Part shown: one piece after another, positions 31,794 to 40,490 of the stretch
Position numbering within the stretch: the first letter of the stretch is position 1
How the letters are laid out: the number at the start of each line of letters is the position of its first letter
Translations under genes and position numbers: made by a program
The notes under the pieces: generated by a model
The model's database searches: none
The model's input: the letters and a program-made list of their open reading frames with translations, nothing else
Told to the model about the DNA's origin: nothing
Source of the DNA: an uncultured Anaerovibrio sp.
GTDB taxonomy: Bacteria > Bacillota > Negativicutes > Selenomonadales > Selenomonadaceae
Assembly (NCBI GenBank): GCA_902786545.1
Contig: CADACU010000018.1
Location: 1-40,490, forward strand
Direction of reading: 5' to 3'
Length of the DNA: 40,490 nt

Positions 31794-34700
31794 ATGTTAG
31801 AAATAATCACAGGCAGGGCTGGCAGTGGTAAAACCCACTACTGCCTCAATCAAATATGCAATGAGATAATGGAGAGGCCTCTGGGCCCTTCCATTATTCT
31901 TTTGTTGCCGGAACATATGACATACAAAGTGGAGCGGCAGCTGGCCAACCGGATGGCTCAACAGGGCCGGGGGTATATGCGGTGCCAGATTTATGGCTTC
32001 AAACGGTTTGCTTATCAAATATTGCAGGAAACCGGCGGTGGACTGGAGCAGGGCATTACAGATATGGGACGCCAATTGCTGTTAAAGCATATTCTGGACC
32101 AACGCGGTCAGGAGTTGAAGGTGTTCGGCCGGGCAGCCCGTCAGCGAGGTTTTACTGCGATTCTTGGCAATATTATTGACGAGTTCAAGGGCTATGGCAT
32201 CACCCCGGCTCAGCTGCAGGATACCAGTGACAGCATGGAAGATATCCGCCTAACCAATAAATTGGCTGATTTGGCCCTGCTGTATGGGGATTATACCGCA
32301 GCTATGGAGGGGCGTTACAATGACAGCAAGGATATTATGAGTATTTTGGCGGAGCGGCTGTCTATGTCCCGGACGGTGGCTGGTGCTGATATCTGGCTGG
32401 ACGGTTTTTTGTATTTCAATCCCCTGGAGCGGCAGGTTCTGGCCGAGTTGTTTCAGTATGCAGCCAATATTCATGTGACATTTAATATGGACGATATGAC
32501 TACGGCCCAGGGGCAGTGGGCCAACCAGGAGGCCGCCGGTCTGTTCAACCAGGCCTATATTACCCGCAATCGGCTGTTAAATCTGGCTGAACAGTACCAC
32601 TGTCCGGTGGAATACAGGCATTTTACCGATACAAAACGGTTTGCCAATCCGGTGCTGAAGGCACTGGAAAATGGCTTTGATAAGCGAAAACTGCAGCCGG
32701 TGGCTGATGTCCGGGATATTTCCCTGGTGGAAGCGGCTACCTGCCGTCTGGAAGTAGAGGCGGCCGCGGCGGACATCATTCGGCTGGTGAAGGAAAAGGG
32801 CTATAAATGGCGGGATATCGGGGTGCTCATCCGGGATGAGGCGGCCTATGGTGATTTGTTGAGCTTTGTGTTCAAGGATTATGAAATTCCTTTTTTCAGT
32901 GATCAAAAGCGGCAATGCACCAATCACCCAGTGGCAGAGCTGATTCGGTCCGCTTTGGCCGTGACCAGGGGGTGGCGGTATGAGGATGTATTTGCCTGCA
33001 TTAAGACGGGCTTTTTCCCGCTGACCTTTCAGCAGATTGATTTGTTGGAAAATTATTGTTTGGAATTTGTTCTGAAGGGCCGTAAAGTGTGGTGTCAGAC
33101 CGAGCCATGGGCATATTATGCCCGGTACTCCATCGATGATGAGCAGGAAGAAATCAGTGAAGAAAAGCAGTTGCGGGCCGGAACGGCTGACCAGCTTCGC
33201 CGGTTGGTGGCGGCCCCGCTGGCCAAGCTGCAGGATGCTTTGACCAACAGCAGTACAACCCGGGGAAAAATTGGGGCTATATATCAATTCTTAGTGGATA
33301 TAGATGTGCCCAAGACCTTGCAGGACTGGGCGGATCAGGCGGAACAAACGGGGGCACTGGATGTGGCCAGGGAGCATCAGCAGGTGTGGAATGACATTAT
33401 GGAAATGCTGGACCAGCTGGTGGAGGTCAGTGGCGATACCCAAATGGGGATTCAGGAGCTGCAGGTATTGTTGGAGGAAGGCCTGACGGGTCTGCAGATG
33501 TCCTTGATACCACCGGGACTGGATTATGTTAATATTGCCTCCTTTGATAAAAATGCTCTGGATAATATCAAAGCGATATATATTTTGGGGGCCAACGCTG
33601 GAGTCATGCCGGGACATACGGTGGAAAGTCCCGTATTGTCCGATGCGGACCGCCTGCATATAAACCAGACAAATATCATCGAGCTGGCCATTATGGGGGA
33701 GGAAGCCAGCTTTAGCGAAAATTATCTCATATACAAGGCCTTTACTCAGGCCCAGGAATATCTGTGGGTATCCTATACCTTGGCCTCAGCGGCCGGTGAA
33801 GCAATGACCGGAGCTGAAATAGTGAGCAAAATTAAAGCATTGTTGCCAACCGGTACGCTGCGGACTATCCCGTTGGATTGGATGAAATCCTTTGAGGAAG
33901 CTGAGCAGCTGACCATGCTGGCCAACAAGCGCCAGTCTGTATCGGCTTTGGCCATTGCCCTGCGGGAATTGCGGGATGAGGGGGATTTGCCTCAGCTGTG
34001 GCAGCGGGTATACAACTATCTTTTGCAGAATGAGTCCACCCGGAGCTATATGAAGCTGATTTGCCAAGGCCTGTTTATGGACCCGCGGCTGGACAGGCTG
34101 CCCCGGGATTTGGCCAGGGCACTTTATGCCAGAAAAGGAGTCCTGCGGGGCTCTGTTACCAGATTTGAGCGGTACAACAATTGTCCGTTCCGGTTCTTTG
34201 TCCAGGATGGCTTAAAGCTGAAGGAGCGCAAGATAAACCGCTTCAGCAATCCGGAACTGGGCACGCTTATGCACGCCCTTTTAAAGGATTTTGGCGAGCA
34301 GATGAAACAGGCCGGAAAAAAGTGGGGAGAACTGGACCAGGCGGAGCGGGATCAGCTGTGTCATGATATATTGCACAAGCTGGCCCCAAGGGTTAACAAC
34401 GGTATGCTTTATTCCTCCAAACAGCTGGAAGTTCAGCTGAAGCGGCTGGAAAAGACGGCGCAGTTTGCCCTGAAGCGGCTCTGTGAATTTGACCAGGTCA
34501 GCAAGTTCCATCCGGAGATGTTTGAACGCTCCTTTGGGGAATACCATGGGGACGGGGAGCCGTTGAATCTGATTTTCCCACTGGCGGAAAACAACCGGCT
34601 GGAGCTGGTGGGGCAAATTGACCGCATTGACCTTAACGAAGACAAAAATCGTTTTATGATAATGGATTATAAGACCGGCTCGGCCGGAATCAAGCTTACG

Positions 34701-35315
34701 GAGGTTTATTATGGCCTGAAGCTGCAGCTGCTGACCTATCTGCTGGTGGCCAACCAGCTGCTGAATAAAGGGAAGGACACCCCGGTGCTGCCGGCTGCCA
34801 TATTGTATTTTCGCCTGCAACGCCCGGTGGTGACACCGGAAAAGCAAAGCCATAACGCGGAAAAAATTCAGGCGGCCATAGATAGCAAGCTGAAAATGCC
34901 GGGCTGGGTCGTAGATGATATGGCCGTGGCCAAGGAACTCGATTACACATTGGCGCCGAAGACAGCCAGCCGGTTTATTCAGATGAAGCTGGATAAGGAT
35001 GGTAATTTCGACAAAAACACCATGAAAATCATGCGAAGCCAGGCTGAATTTGACCTCATTATGGAACATATTGAGCATATCCTTACCGCAACCGGGGAGA
35101 AAATATTGGATGGGGCTATTGACATTGCTCCGTGCCAATATAATGACAGGAGTGCGTGTGATTATTGTAAGTTTAAACCATTGTGCGGATTTGACCCGAA
35201 GCAGGACGGTTATCGCTACAGAAAACTGGATAACTTGAAAGACGATGCAGTAATATCCACCATTGAGGAGCAAATAAAGGAAGAAGCCACTACGGGTAGC
35301 AAGGAGGCACAATAA
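31794..35315 (+). CDS. addB: ATP-dependent helicase/nuclease subunit B (AddB)
   Basis: AddB subunit (1173 residues) of the AddAB helicase-nuclease, which processes double-strand breaks for RecA-dependent repair. An N-terminal P-loop GRAGSGKTH (7-15) heads a mostly inactivated helicase fold. The C-terminal RecB-type nuclease has the DYKTG active-site motif (Asp 958, Lys 960). The iron-sulphur cluster cysteines are at 797, 1122, 1125 and 1131, the AddB arrangement. ATG at 31794 has GGAGGGG directly upstream. TTG 31782 would precede that site. Its stop overlaps the addA start by one base (TAATG), indicating translational coupling. Confidence 0.96.
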   Translation: MLEIITGRAGSGKTHYCLNQICNEIMERPLGPSIILLLPEHMTYKVERQLANRMAQQGRGYMRCQIYGFKRFAYQILQETGGGLEQGITDMGRQLLLKHILDQRGQELKVFGRAARQRGFTAILGNIIDEFKGYGITPAQLQDTSDSMEDIRLTNKLADLALLYGDYTAAMEGRYNDSKDIMSILAERLSMSRTVAGADIWLDGFLYFNPLERQVLAELFQYAANIHVTFNMDDMTTAQGQWANQEAAGLFNQAYITRNRLLNLAEQYHCPVEYRHFTDTKRFANPVLKALENGFDKRKLQPVADVRDISLVEAATCRLEVEAAAADIIRLVKEKGYKWRDIGVLIRDEAAYGDLLSFVFKDYEIPFFSDQKRQCTNHPVAELIRSALAVTRGWRYEDVFACIKTGFFPLTFQQIDLLENYCLEFVLKGRKVWCQTEPWAYYARYSIDDEQEEISEEKQLRAGTADQLRRLVAAPLAKLQDALTNSSTTRGKIGAIYQFLVDIDVPKTLQDWADQAEQTGALDVAREHQQVWNDIMEMLDQLVEVSGDTQMGIQELQVLLEEGLTGLQMSLIPPGLDYVNIASFDKNALDNIKAIYILGANAGVMPGHTVESPVLSDADRLHINQTNIIELAIMGEEASFSENYLIYKAFTQAQEYLWVSYTLASAAGEAMTGAEIVSKIKALLPTGTLRTIPLDWMKSFEEAEQLTMLANKRQSVSALAIALRELRDEGDLPQLWQRVYNYLLQNESTRSYMKLICQGLFMDPRLDRLPRDLARALYARKGVLRGSVTRFERYNNCPFRFFVQDGLKLKERKINRFSNPELGTLMHALLKDFGEQMKQAGKKWGELDQAERDQLCHDILHKLAPRVNNGMLYSSKQLEVQLKRLEKTAQFALKRLCEFDQVSKFHPEMFERSFGEYHGDGEPLNLIFPLAENNRLELVGQIDRIDLNEDKNRFMIMDYKTGSAGIKLTEVYYGLKLQLLTYLLVANQLLNKGKDTPVLPAAILYFRLQRPVVTPEKQSHNAEKIQAAIDSKLKMPGWVVDDMAVAKELDYTLAPKTASRFIQMKLDKDGNFDKNTMKIMRSQAEFDLIMEHIEHILTATGEKILDGAIDIAPCQYNDRSACDYCKFKPLCGFDPKQDGYRYRKLDNLKDDAVISTIEEQIKEEATTGSKEAQ

Positions 35316-38300
35316 TGGAGTGGTCACAGGAACAACAACTAGCCATAAATAATGACGATAAAAATATATTGGTATCGGCAGCGGCCGGCTCCGGCAAAAC
35401 AGCGGTGCTGGTGGAGCGGGTGGTTTCCCATCTCCTGCGGGACCCGGAAACGGAGCCCCATGCCTGGGATGTGGACCGGTTGCTGGTAGTGACCTTTACC
35501 AATGCAGCAGCGGAGGAAATGAAGCAGCGTATTAAAAAACGCTTGCAGGAGGTTATTGCCCAGGAAATGGACCAGCCGGAGGTGAACCGGAAAAAAGTAA
35601 GACGCCTGGAACGCCAACAGATTTTACTGTCCGGGGCATCCATCTGTACTATTGATTCCTTCTGTCAAAATCTGGTAAGAAACAATTTTAATGCCATCGA
35701 TATTGACCCGAAATTTCGCATTGCCAATGGCAATGAACTGGTTATTCTTCAGCAGGATGTGTTGGATGAACTGTTTGAACAAAAGTATGCCGATGGAGAT
35801 GAGGCCTTGACTGGCTTTGCCGCCAAGTATGGTACTGACCGGGGGGACAGTGTCCTTTACGATATACTGCTTAATTTGTATGTAAAAGCTCAAAATCAGC
35901 CATTTCCTGATTTGTGGCTGGACCAGCTGGCGGCTGATTACAAACCGGCAGGCCAGGAAATTACTTGCCTGGAGAAAACAAAGTGGTGGCCAATAATAAA
36001 ACGGGAAATAAGCTGTCATATTGTACCGGTTCAGGCATATTTGGAACAGCTTGTCTCAGTTGCTGGGCAAATTGATGAGCCGAAGGTAAAAGAGGTCCTG
36101 GATAAAGTTGTTTATGCATATGATGAGGGGATTAAAGCCATTAAAGCCGGTTTGGCGCAGGGTTGGCATGAGGTTTATGCAGCTGTTTCAAATATGAAGA
36201 TTCCGGCGCTGAGGTTTAGTAAAAAACTTTCCATAGAAGAGGAAAAGGAAGTTGAATTTGTCAAAGACAATTTTACACCAGTCCGGGATAAGCTGAAGAA
36301 ATATCTTGACAATCATATCGGGAAGCTGGTGCAGGTAGATGCTGATGTACTGTTGGAGGATCTTAAGGGTGCGGCTGAGGATGTGGCCTGTATTGTGCAA
36401 ATGGTCAAGGATTTTTCGGCGGCCTATGCTCAGGCCAAACGGGAGAAAAACATTGTTGACTTTAGTGATGTGGAGCACTTTGCCCTGCAGATTTTGAATG
36501 ATTCTGAGGCCAATCCAGGTGAAATCAAGCCGTCAGAGATTGCTTTGGCGCTGAGGGAACGCTACCAGGAAATAATGGTGGACGAGTATCAGGATACCAA
36601 TGAAGTGCAGGATTTTCTTGTGCGGCTGATTGCCGGTGAAGCCAAGGCCAATATCTTTACTGTTGGTGATGTAAAACAGAGCATCTATCGGTTCCGTTCC
36701 TCGGAGCCGGGGCTGTTTTTGGGCAAATATAAGGCCTATGAGCAGCCGGATAATGAGCAGGGAGAACTTATTACCCTGGGGCGGAATTTCCGTAGCCGGC
36801 GGGAGGTTTTGTCGGCCATCAACTATGTTTTTGCCCAGGTTATGACGCCTGTGCCAAATGAAATTGATTATGATGAGCGGGCTATGCTGAATGAGGGAGA
36901 ACCCTATGGATATCAGAAGCCGGTAAAGGGCGATATTCTGGAGCAAAATGTGGAATTGGCCATTATCAACAGCATGTCTGGTGAGGATATGGAAGATCCT
37001 CAAGCAGAGGAAAATGTATCAGATAATGAAGACGACGGGGAAGATGAGGAACTGCGCGGCCTGGAGCTGGAGGCACAGTACATTGCTGACCGGTTAAAGG
37101 AGATAAAGCAAAGCGGCAGAATGGTATTTGACAAGAACTGGGCGGATAACAAGGGGTATCGCCCCGTGACTTGGCGGGATATGGTTATTTTGCTTCGGGC
37201 AACCCGGGACAAAGCGGTGGTTTTTCAGGAAATTCTCCAGAAAAATGGCATACCGGTGTACGCCAATGCTGATGATGGGTTTTTTAAGACCACGGAAATT
37301 CAGCTGATGTATTCTATTTTGTCGGTTATTGATAATGCCCAGCAGGATATTTACCTGGCAGCGGTGCTGTATTCCCCGGTGGTAGGACTGAGTACTGAGG
37401 ATTTGGCTCAGCTGCGTCTGGCAGCCAGAAACGGTGATTTGTATACTGCTCTGTTGGCGGCCAATACCCCGGATTCCGGCGTTTCAGCTGATATAAAGGA
37501 CAAGGTGGATAAATTTTTAAACCTGTTGAGCAGCTGGCGGCAGCTGGCCCGGCAGGTCAGTGTGCCGGAGCTTATCTGGCAGATATTTAGGGATACCGGC
37601 TACTATGACTATGCCGGCAGTCTGCCCGGCGGTATGCTGCGGCAGGCCAATCTCCGTATGCTGGTGACCCGGGCCCAGGAGTTCCAGAGCACTGACTATC
37701 AGGGGTTGTTCCGATTTTTACGGTTTATCCAGCGGATGAGAGATATGGAAACTGACCTGTCCATGGCCCGTACCCTGGGGGAAGGGGAGGATGTAGTCCG
37801 GGTAATGACCATTCATAAAAGTAAGGGACTGGAATTTCCGGTGGTGGTTATTGCCGATATGTGGAAGGAATTCAATGAAAAGGAATTGACAAAGGATGTG
37901 CTGGTGCATAAGGAACTGGGGCTGGGGCTCAGTTATGTGGACCCGGAGCTGATGGTAAAATATCCTACTTTTGCCAAAATGGCCGTAAAAGCTCAAATGA
38001 AGCGGGATATTCGGGCCGAGGAGCTACGGGTACTTTATGTAGCTATGACCCGGGCCCGGGAAAAGCTGATTATGGTAGGGCGTATCAGCAAAAACCATCG
38101 GTTGGGACCGGCAGGGGAGCGTTGGTGTGAGTATGTGGGTGAAAACAATAAGGTTTTGCTGGAACACTCCCTATTGGCGGTGAATTCCTTTATGGACTGG
38201 GTAGCTACCGCGGTGGTGCATCATCAGGATGGAGCACCTATTATCAAATATGTCAACAGAGTCCGTAAACTGGATATAGAACAGGTGAATATACCTGGTG

Positions 38301-39148
38301 CCATGGGCGGGGAGTCCAATTGGGCAGTATCTATTGTTGGGGCTGGTGATATCCGGAAAAAGCAGCAAAATGATACAGAGGACAATGCCTTATTGAAGGC
38401 GGTTCAGGCTGGGGAATTGATAACAGGCGTTAAGGAAACGGCGGCTTTGTCTGATCATTTGGAGTTAAATTATGACTATCGTGGTACCCGGGAAGTACCG
38501 GCCAAGCTGTCGGTTTCCGAGCTGAAGCGGCAGTTTGCCAAGGATTTGCAGACAGAGGATATGCAGCAGATCGACCAGGAGCACCGGGAATACATCTTTA
38601 ACCGGCCACGGTTTATTCAGGAAGACACCGGCAAGGCCGGCCTGCGGGGCAATGAATACGGTACATTGATGCATTCGGTGATGCAGCATCTGGATTTTGC
38701 CGGTCCGCTGGATAGGACCGGTATAAAACAGCAGTTGGATAAAATGGTTGCCAATGAGCTGATGACGCCGGAGCAGGCTTCTTACATAAAAATAAGCTCC
38801 ATCACCAGTTTTCTGGCATCGGAGCTGGGACAGCGGCTGATAAATGCTGACGAGCTGTGGCGGGAACTGCCATTTAGCCGGGAGCTGGCCGCCAGTGCCT
38901 ACTACAAAGATGTGGACGAGGAATACATTTTCAGTCAGGGTGTTATCGATGTGCTGTTCAAGGAAAAAGACGGCAGCTATGTACTGCTGGACTACAAGAC
39001 CGATACCGACACCCAGCCGGAGGCGGTGAAAAATAAATATGCCCTGCAGATACAGCTCTACACCGATGCTATTGAACAAATACTGGGCGTAAAGGTTGCC
39101 GAAAGGTATCTGGTAATGCTCCACGACAGCAGTGTGGTGAAGATGTAG
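35315..39148 (+). CDS. addA: ATP-dependent helicase/nuclease subunit A (AddA)
   Basis: AddA subunit (1277 residues), the motor and second nuclease of AddAB. It contains all UvrD/RecB helicase motifs: AAAGSGKTAVLVERV (motif I, 22-36), VTFTNAAAEEMKQR, MVDEYQDTN (motif II), VGDVKQSIYRFR (motif III), LGRNFRS (motif IV), MTIHKSKGLEFPVVVI (motif V) and LYVAMTRARE (motif VI). The C-terminal nuclease has LLDYKTDTD (Asp 1226, Lys 1228). Residues about 560-580 hold an acidic insertion (EDMEDPQAEENVSDNEDDG). AAGGAGG lies 7 nt before ATG 35315. It ends 10 bp from the convergent AraC-type gene, with no clear terminator between. Confidence 0.97.
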   Translation: MEWSQEQQLAINNDDKNILVSAAAGSGKTAVLVERVVSHLLRDPETEPHAWDVDRLLVVTFTNAAAEEMKQRIKKRLQEVIAQEMDQPEVNRKKVRRLERQQILLSGASICTIDSFCQNLVRNNFNAIDIDPKFRIANGNELVILQQDVLDELFEQKYADGDEALTGFAAKYGTDRGDSVLYDILLNLYVKAQNQPFPDLWLDQLAADYKPAGQEITCLEKTKWWPIIKREISCHIVPVQAYLEQLVSVAGQIDEPKVKEVLDKVVYAYDEGIKAIKAGLAQGWHEVYAAVSNMKIPALRFSKKLSIEEEKEVEFVKDNFTPVRDKLKKYLDNHIGKLVQVDADVLLEDLKGAAEDVACIVQMVKDFSAAYAQAKREKNIVDFSDVEHFALQILNDSEANPGEIKPSEIALALRERYQEIMVDEYQDTNEVQDFLVRLIAGEAKANIFTVGDVKQSIYRFRSSEPGLFLGKYKAYEQPDNEQGELITLGRNFRSRREVLSAINYVFAQVMTPVPNEIDYDERAMLNEGEPYGYQKPVKGDILEQNVELAIINSMSGEDMEDPQAEENVSDNEDDGEDEELRGLELEAQYIADRLKEIKQSGRMVFDKNWADNKGYRPVTWRDMVILLRATRDKAVVFQEILQKNGIPVYANADDGFFKTTEIQLMYSILSVIDNAQQDIYLAAVLYSPVVGLSTEDLAQLRLAARNGDLYTALLAANTPDSGVSADIKDKVDKFLNLLSSWRQLARQVSVPELIWQIFRDTGYYDYAGSLPGGMLRQANLRMLVTRAQEFQSTDYQGLFRFLRFIQRMRDMETDLSMARTLGEGEDVVRVMTIHKSKGLEFPVVVIADMWKEFNEKELTKDVLVHKELGLGLSYVDPELMVKYPTFAKMAVKAQMKRDIRAEELRVLYVAMTRAREKLIMVGRISKNHRLGPAGERWCEYVGENNKVLLEHSLLAVNSFMDWVATAVVHHQDGAPIIKYVNRVRKLDIEQVNIPGAMGGESNWAVSIVGAGDIRKKQQNDTEDNALLKAVQAGELITGVKETAALSDHLELNYDYRGTREVPAKLSVSELKRQFAKDLQTEDMQQIDQEHREYIFNRPRFIQEDTGKAGLRGNEYGTLMHSVMQHLDFAGPLDRTGIKQQLDKMVANELMTPEQASYIKISSITSFLASELGQRLINADELWRELPFSRELAASAYYKDVDEEYIFSQGVIDVLFKEKDGSYVLLDYKTDTDTQPEAVKNKYALQIQLYTDAIEQILGVKVAERYLVMLHDSSVVKM

Positions 39149-39158
39149 AGGCTGTTGA

Positions 39159-40010
39159 TTATTGCCTAAATTTGCGAGGCGATATTTTAAAATTTTTTTG
39201 AAACTCCCGAAAGAAGGCGGAATAGTCCTGAAACCCGCATTGGAAACATATATCGGTAATAGATAGTGTGGTGGTGCTTAGCAGCTCTTTGGCCATTATC
39301 AGCCGCTTACTGGTGATGTACTGATGAATGCTGTAGCCGGTTTCCGCCTTGAATTTCCGCATCAGATAGAACTTGCTTATAAAGGCAATGTCGGCCAGGG
39401 TGTCAATGGACAAATCCTCCGTCAGATTGTGGTTGATATGCTCCAGCACCTGCTGGATTTTCGGGTCGTAGGAAGCCTCATGCAGCTGGTCCAGCTGATT
39501 GCTCTGCAAGGCCCGGTTCAATAAAATCATAAACTCAATAAAGAGAATTTCTGTATAAAGCTGGTTGGCAAAGCCCTGTTCGTGGTCTACCCTTTCCAGC
39601 TTTTTCATATGAAACAGCAGGTCGTGGTCTCCACCCTTGGCCATATGCATTACGCTGGAGGTTTCACGGGCCAGCTGAAAACATCGGGACAGATCAATCT
39701 GCGTGTCGCCCCATTGCTCTTGCTGCCAGTGGCTGAGAAAATCCTGGGATACATAGATAACAATTCGCTCGTATAGCTTGCCGGGATAGGTGACAGGCCG
39801 GTGAATTTCGCCGGCGCTGACAAACAGAATGTCCCGGGGCTTTAATGGATAATTTTTACCCTCGATGATGTATTGTCCTTCTCCATCGATAAATATGATG
39901 ATTTTATGGAAGTCGTGATAGTGGAAGGGAATTTCCTTCATAGCCACATCCTTTAAATGAAATATTCGGAAGTGCTGGTGCAGATAGCCCTTTTTTATGT
40001 ATTTAGCCAT
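39159..40010 (-). CDS. AraC-family transcriptional regulator
   Basis: AraC/XylS regulator of 283 residues. The N-terminal cupin-like sensor domain (about 10-90) includes EIPFHYHDFHKIIIFIDGEG. The C-terminal double helix-turn-helix (about 185-283) has LADIAFISKFYLMRKFKAE and ITDICFQCGFQDYSAFFREF, ending FKISPRKFRQ. This layout often senses sugars or other small polar ligands. ATG at 40010 has AAGGAGG upstream. It is divergent from the DapF-like small gene, across 150 bp that could hold operators for both. The target is unknown. Confidence 0.93.
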   Translation of the reverse strand: MAKYIKKGYLHQHFRIFHLKDVAMKEIPFHYHDFHKIIIFIDGEGQYIIEGKNYPLKPRDILFVSAGEIHRPVTYPGKLYERIVIYVSQDFLSHWQQEQWGDTQIDLSRCFQLARETSSVMHMAKGGDHDLLFHMKKLERVDHEQGFANQLYTEILFIEFMILLNRALQSNQLDQLHEASYDPKIQQVLEHINHNLTEDLSIDTLADIAFISKFYLMRKFKAETGYSIHQYITSKRLIMAKELLSTTTLSITDICFQCGFQDYSAFFREFQKNFKISPRKFRQ

Positions 40011-40122
40011 ACTGTGCCTCCTTGATGGAATATTTTTATTCAGCTGCGGTTTGAATATGATATATTATAGCATTTTTTGCAATGTTTATGGCAATAATTT
40101 CATATTTTGTGTAAAAAATGCC

Positions 40123-40131
40123 TGTTATAAT
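40123..40131 (+). promoter_or_regulatory. Extended -10 promoter of the DapF-like gene
   Basis: TGTTATAAT (40123-40131) is an extended -10 element (TGn-TATAAT). No good -35 is seen at the standard distance, so the promoter may rely on the extended -10 or on an activator such as the neighbouring AraC protein. The ribosome binding site GGGAGG follows at about 40149-40154. Confidence 0.6.
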
Positions 40132-40160
40132 AAAGCCAGAAAGAATCGGGAGGGATAGAT

Positions 40161-40484
40161 ATGCAGATTGTATACGGCTATGAGATAAATGGAATAAATT
40201 ACCTGGTGATGGATGTTAACGAGGCACTGATGAACCGTGATTCCGTCCGCAGCCTGTCTGCATATAAGGATGGTGTTGGTGCAGACCGCGTCCTTTTTAT
40301 GGATATGGTAAACAATACCGTGATTGCCATTTTCAATGCTAATGGCAAGACCATCGTACCTGATATGAATGATTTTCAGACGGCTCGGGCAATTGCCAAT
40401 CAGGGGCAGCACCGGGAATACCATCTCACAGATTATTATCTCAGCGTTATTGCCGTTGATAAGGACCTGCGGCAGACTGCGTAA
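40161..40484 (+). CDS. Stand-alone diaminopimelate epimerase-like half protein
   Basis: Protein of 107 residues whose middle (DGVGADRVLFMDMVNNTV, then AIFNANGK) resembles the N-terminal half of diaminopimelate epimerase, where G-I-G-A-D-G and F-N-A-D-G-S are conserved. True DapF is about 275 residues and continues into a CGNG-type motif with a catalytic cysteine. Here the protein reads FNANGKTIVPDMNDFQ instead and stops. No cysteine is present, so epimerase activity is not expected. ATG at 40161 has GGGAGG upstream, the promoter looks intact and the stop is natural. It is therefore more likely a diverged small protein than a simple truncation. Its function is unknown. Confidence 0.7.
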   Translation: MQIVYGYEINGINYLVMDVNEALMNRDSVRSLSAYKDGVGADRVLFMDMVNNTVIAIFNANGKTIVPDMNDFQTARAIANQGQHREYHLTDYYLSVIAVDKDLRQTA

Positions 40485-40490
40485 GTATAT

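Noticed and set aside
34281-35327. Minus-strand open frame of 348 codons opposite addB
   Set aside because: Lies fully within the conserved AddB nuclease coding region and lacks a start signal.

Overview
The window looks like chromosomal core DNA from an anaerobic member of the Firmicutes/Bacillota. A Negativicutes-type organism is my best guess, from gene content only. Supporting signs are the AddAB recombination nuclease instead of RecBCD, a FabK-type enoyl reductase, DapL for diaminopimelate synthesis, a PolA without a working proofreading site, a 3D-domain wall protein, and frequent TTG/GTG starts behind strong GGAGG sites. I see no rRNA, tRNA, CRISPR array, prophage or transposase gene. 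Most genes are housekeeping.

Layout. 1-300 is a mosaic of non-coding palindromic repeats. 0.4-5.4 kb holds a 3D-domain wall protein, an unknown protein, a hybrid histidine kinase, a small pair with a Phd/YefM-like antitoxin, and CorA. 5.7-10 kb holds a VTT/TVP38 membrane protein, a DUF815 AAA ATPase, DapL and a LysR regulator. 10.2-17.9 kb is a plus-strand run: smc (broken by a +1 frameshift), ftsY, fabK, cdd, uppP and an exonuclease III. 18-24 kb holds an L,D-transpeptidase, polA, mutM, coaE and a lytic transglycosylase. 24.3-30.2 kb holds an Abi_2/HEPN protein, a CGGC-domain protein, dinB, larA (minus strand), a TetR regulator and a membrane acyltransferase. 30.2-31.1 kb is a second, larger repeat mosaic. 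31.1-40.5 kb holds mgtC, addB-addA, an AraC regulator and a short DapF-like protein.

How the genes work together. DNA maintenance is over-represented (SMC, exonuclease III, PolA, MutM, DinB, AddAB). So is the cell envelope (3D protein, UppP, VTT protein, L,D-transpeptidase, transglycosylase, acyltransferase, DapL).

Most notable signals. (1) An almost identical palindrome-plus-promoter block lies upstream of both uppP and the VTT-family gene, and is duplicated in tandem before uppP. This suggests a common regulator of undecaprenyl-phosphate or envelope genes. (2) smc is split just after the hinge at a stop preceded by a strong Shine-Dalgarno-like run. (3) Several families of structured dispersed repeats are present, and a 99-bp element occurs twice, 30.3 kb apart. 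(4) A 53-nt near-perfect palindrome precedes mgtC. (5) The tetR promoter has its operator exactly between -35 and -10 and predicts a leaderless message. (6) A free-standing N-terminal-half DapF-like protein lacks the catalytic cysteine motif.
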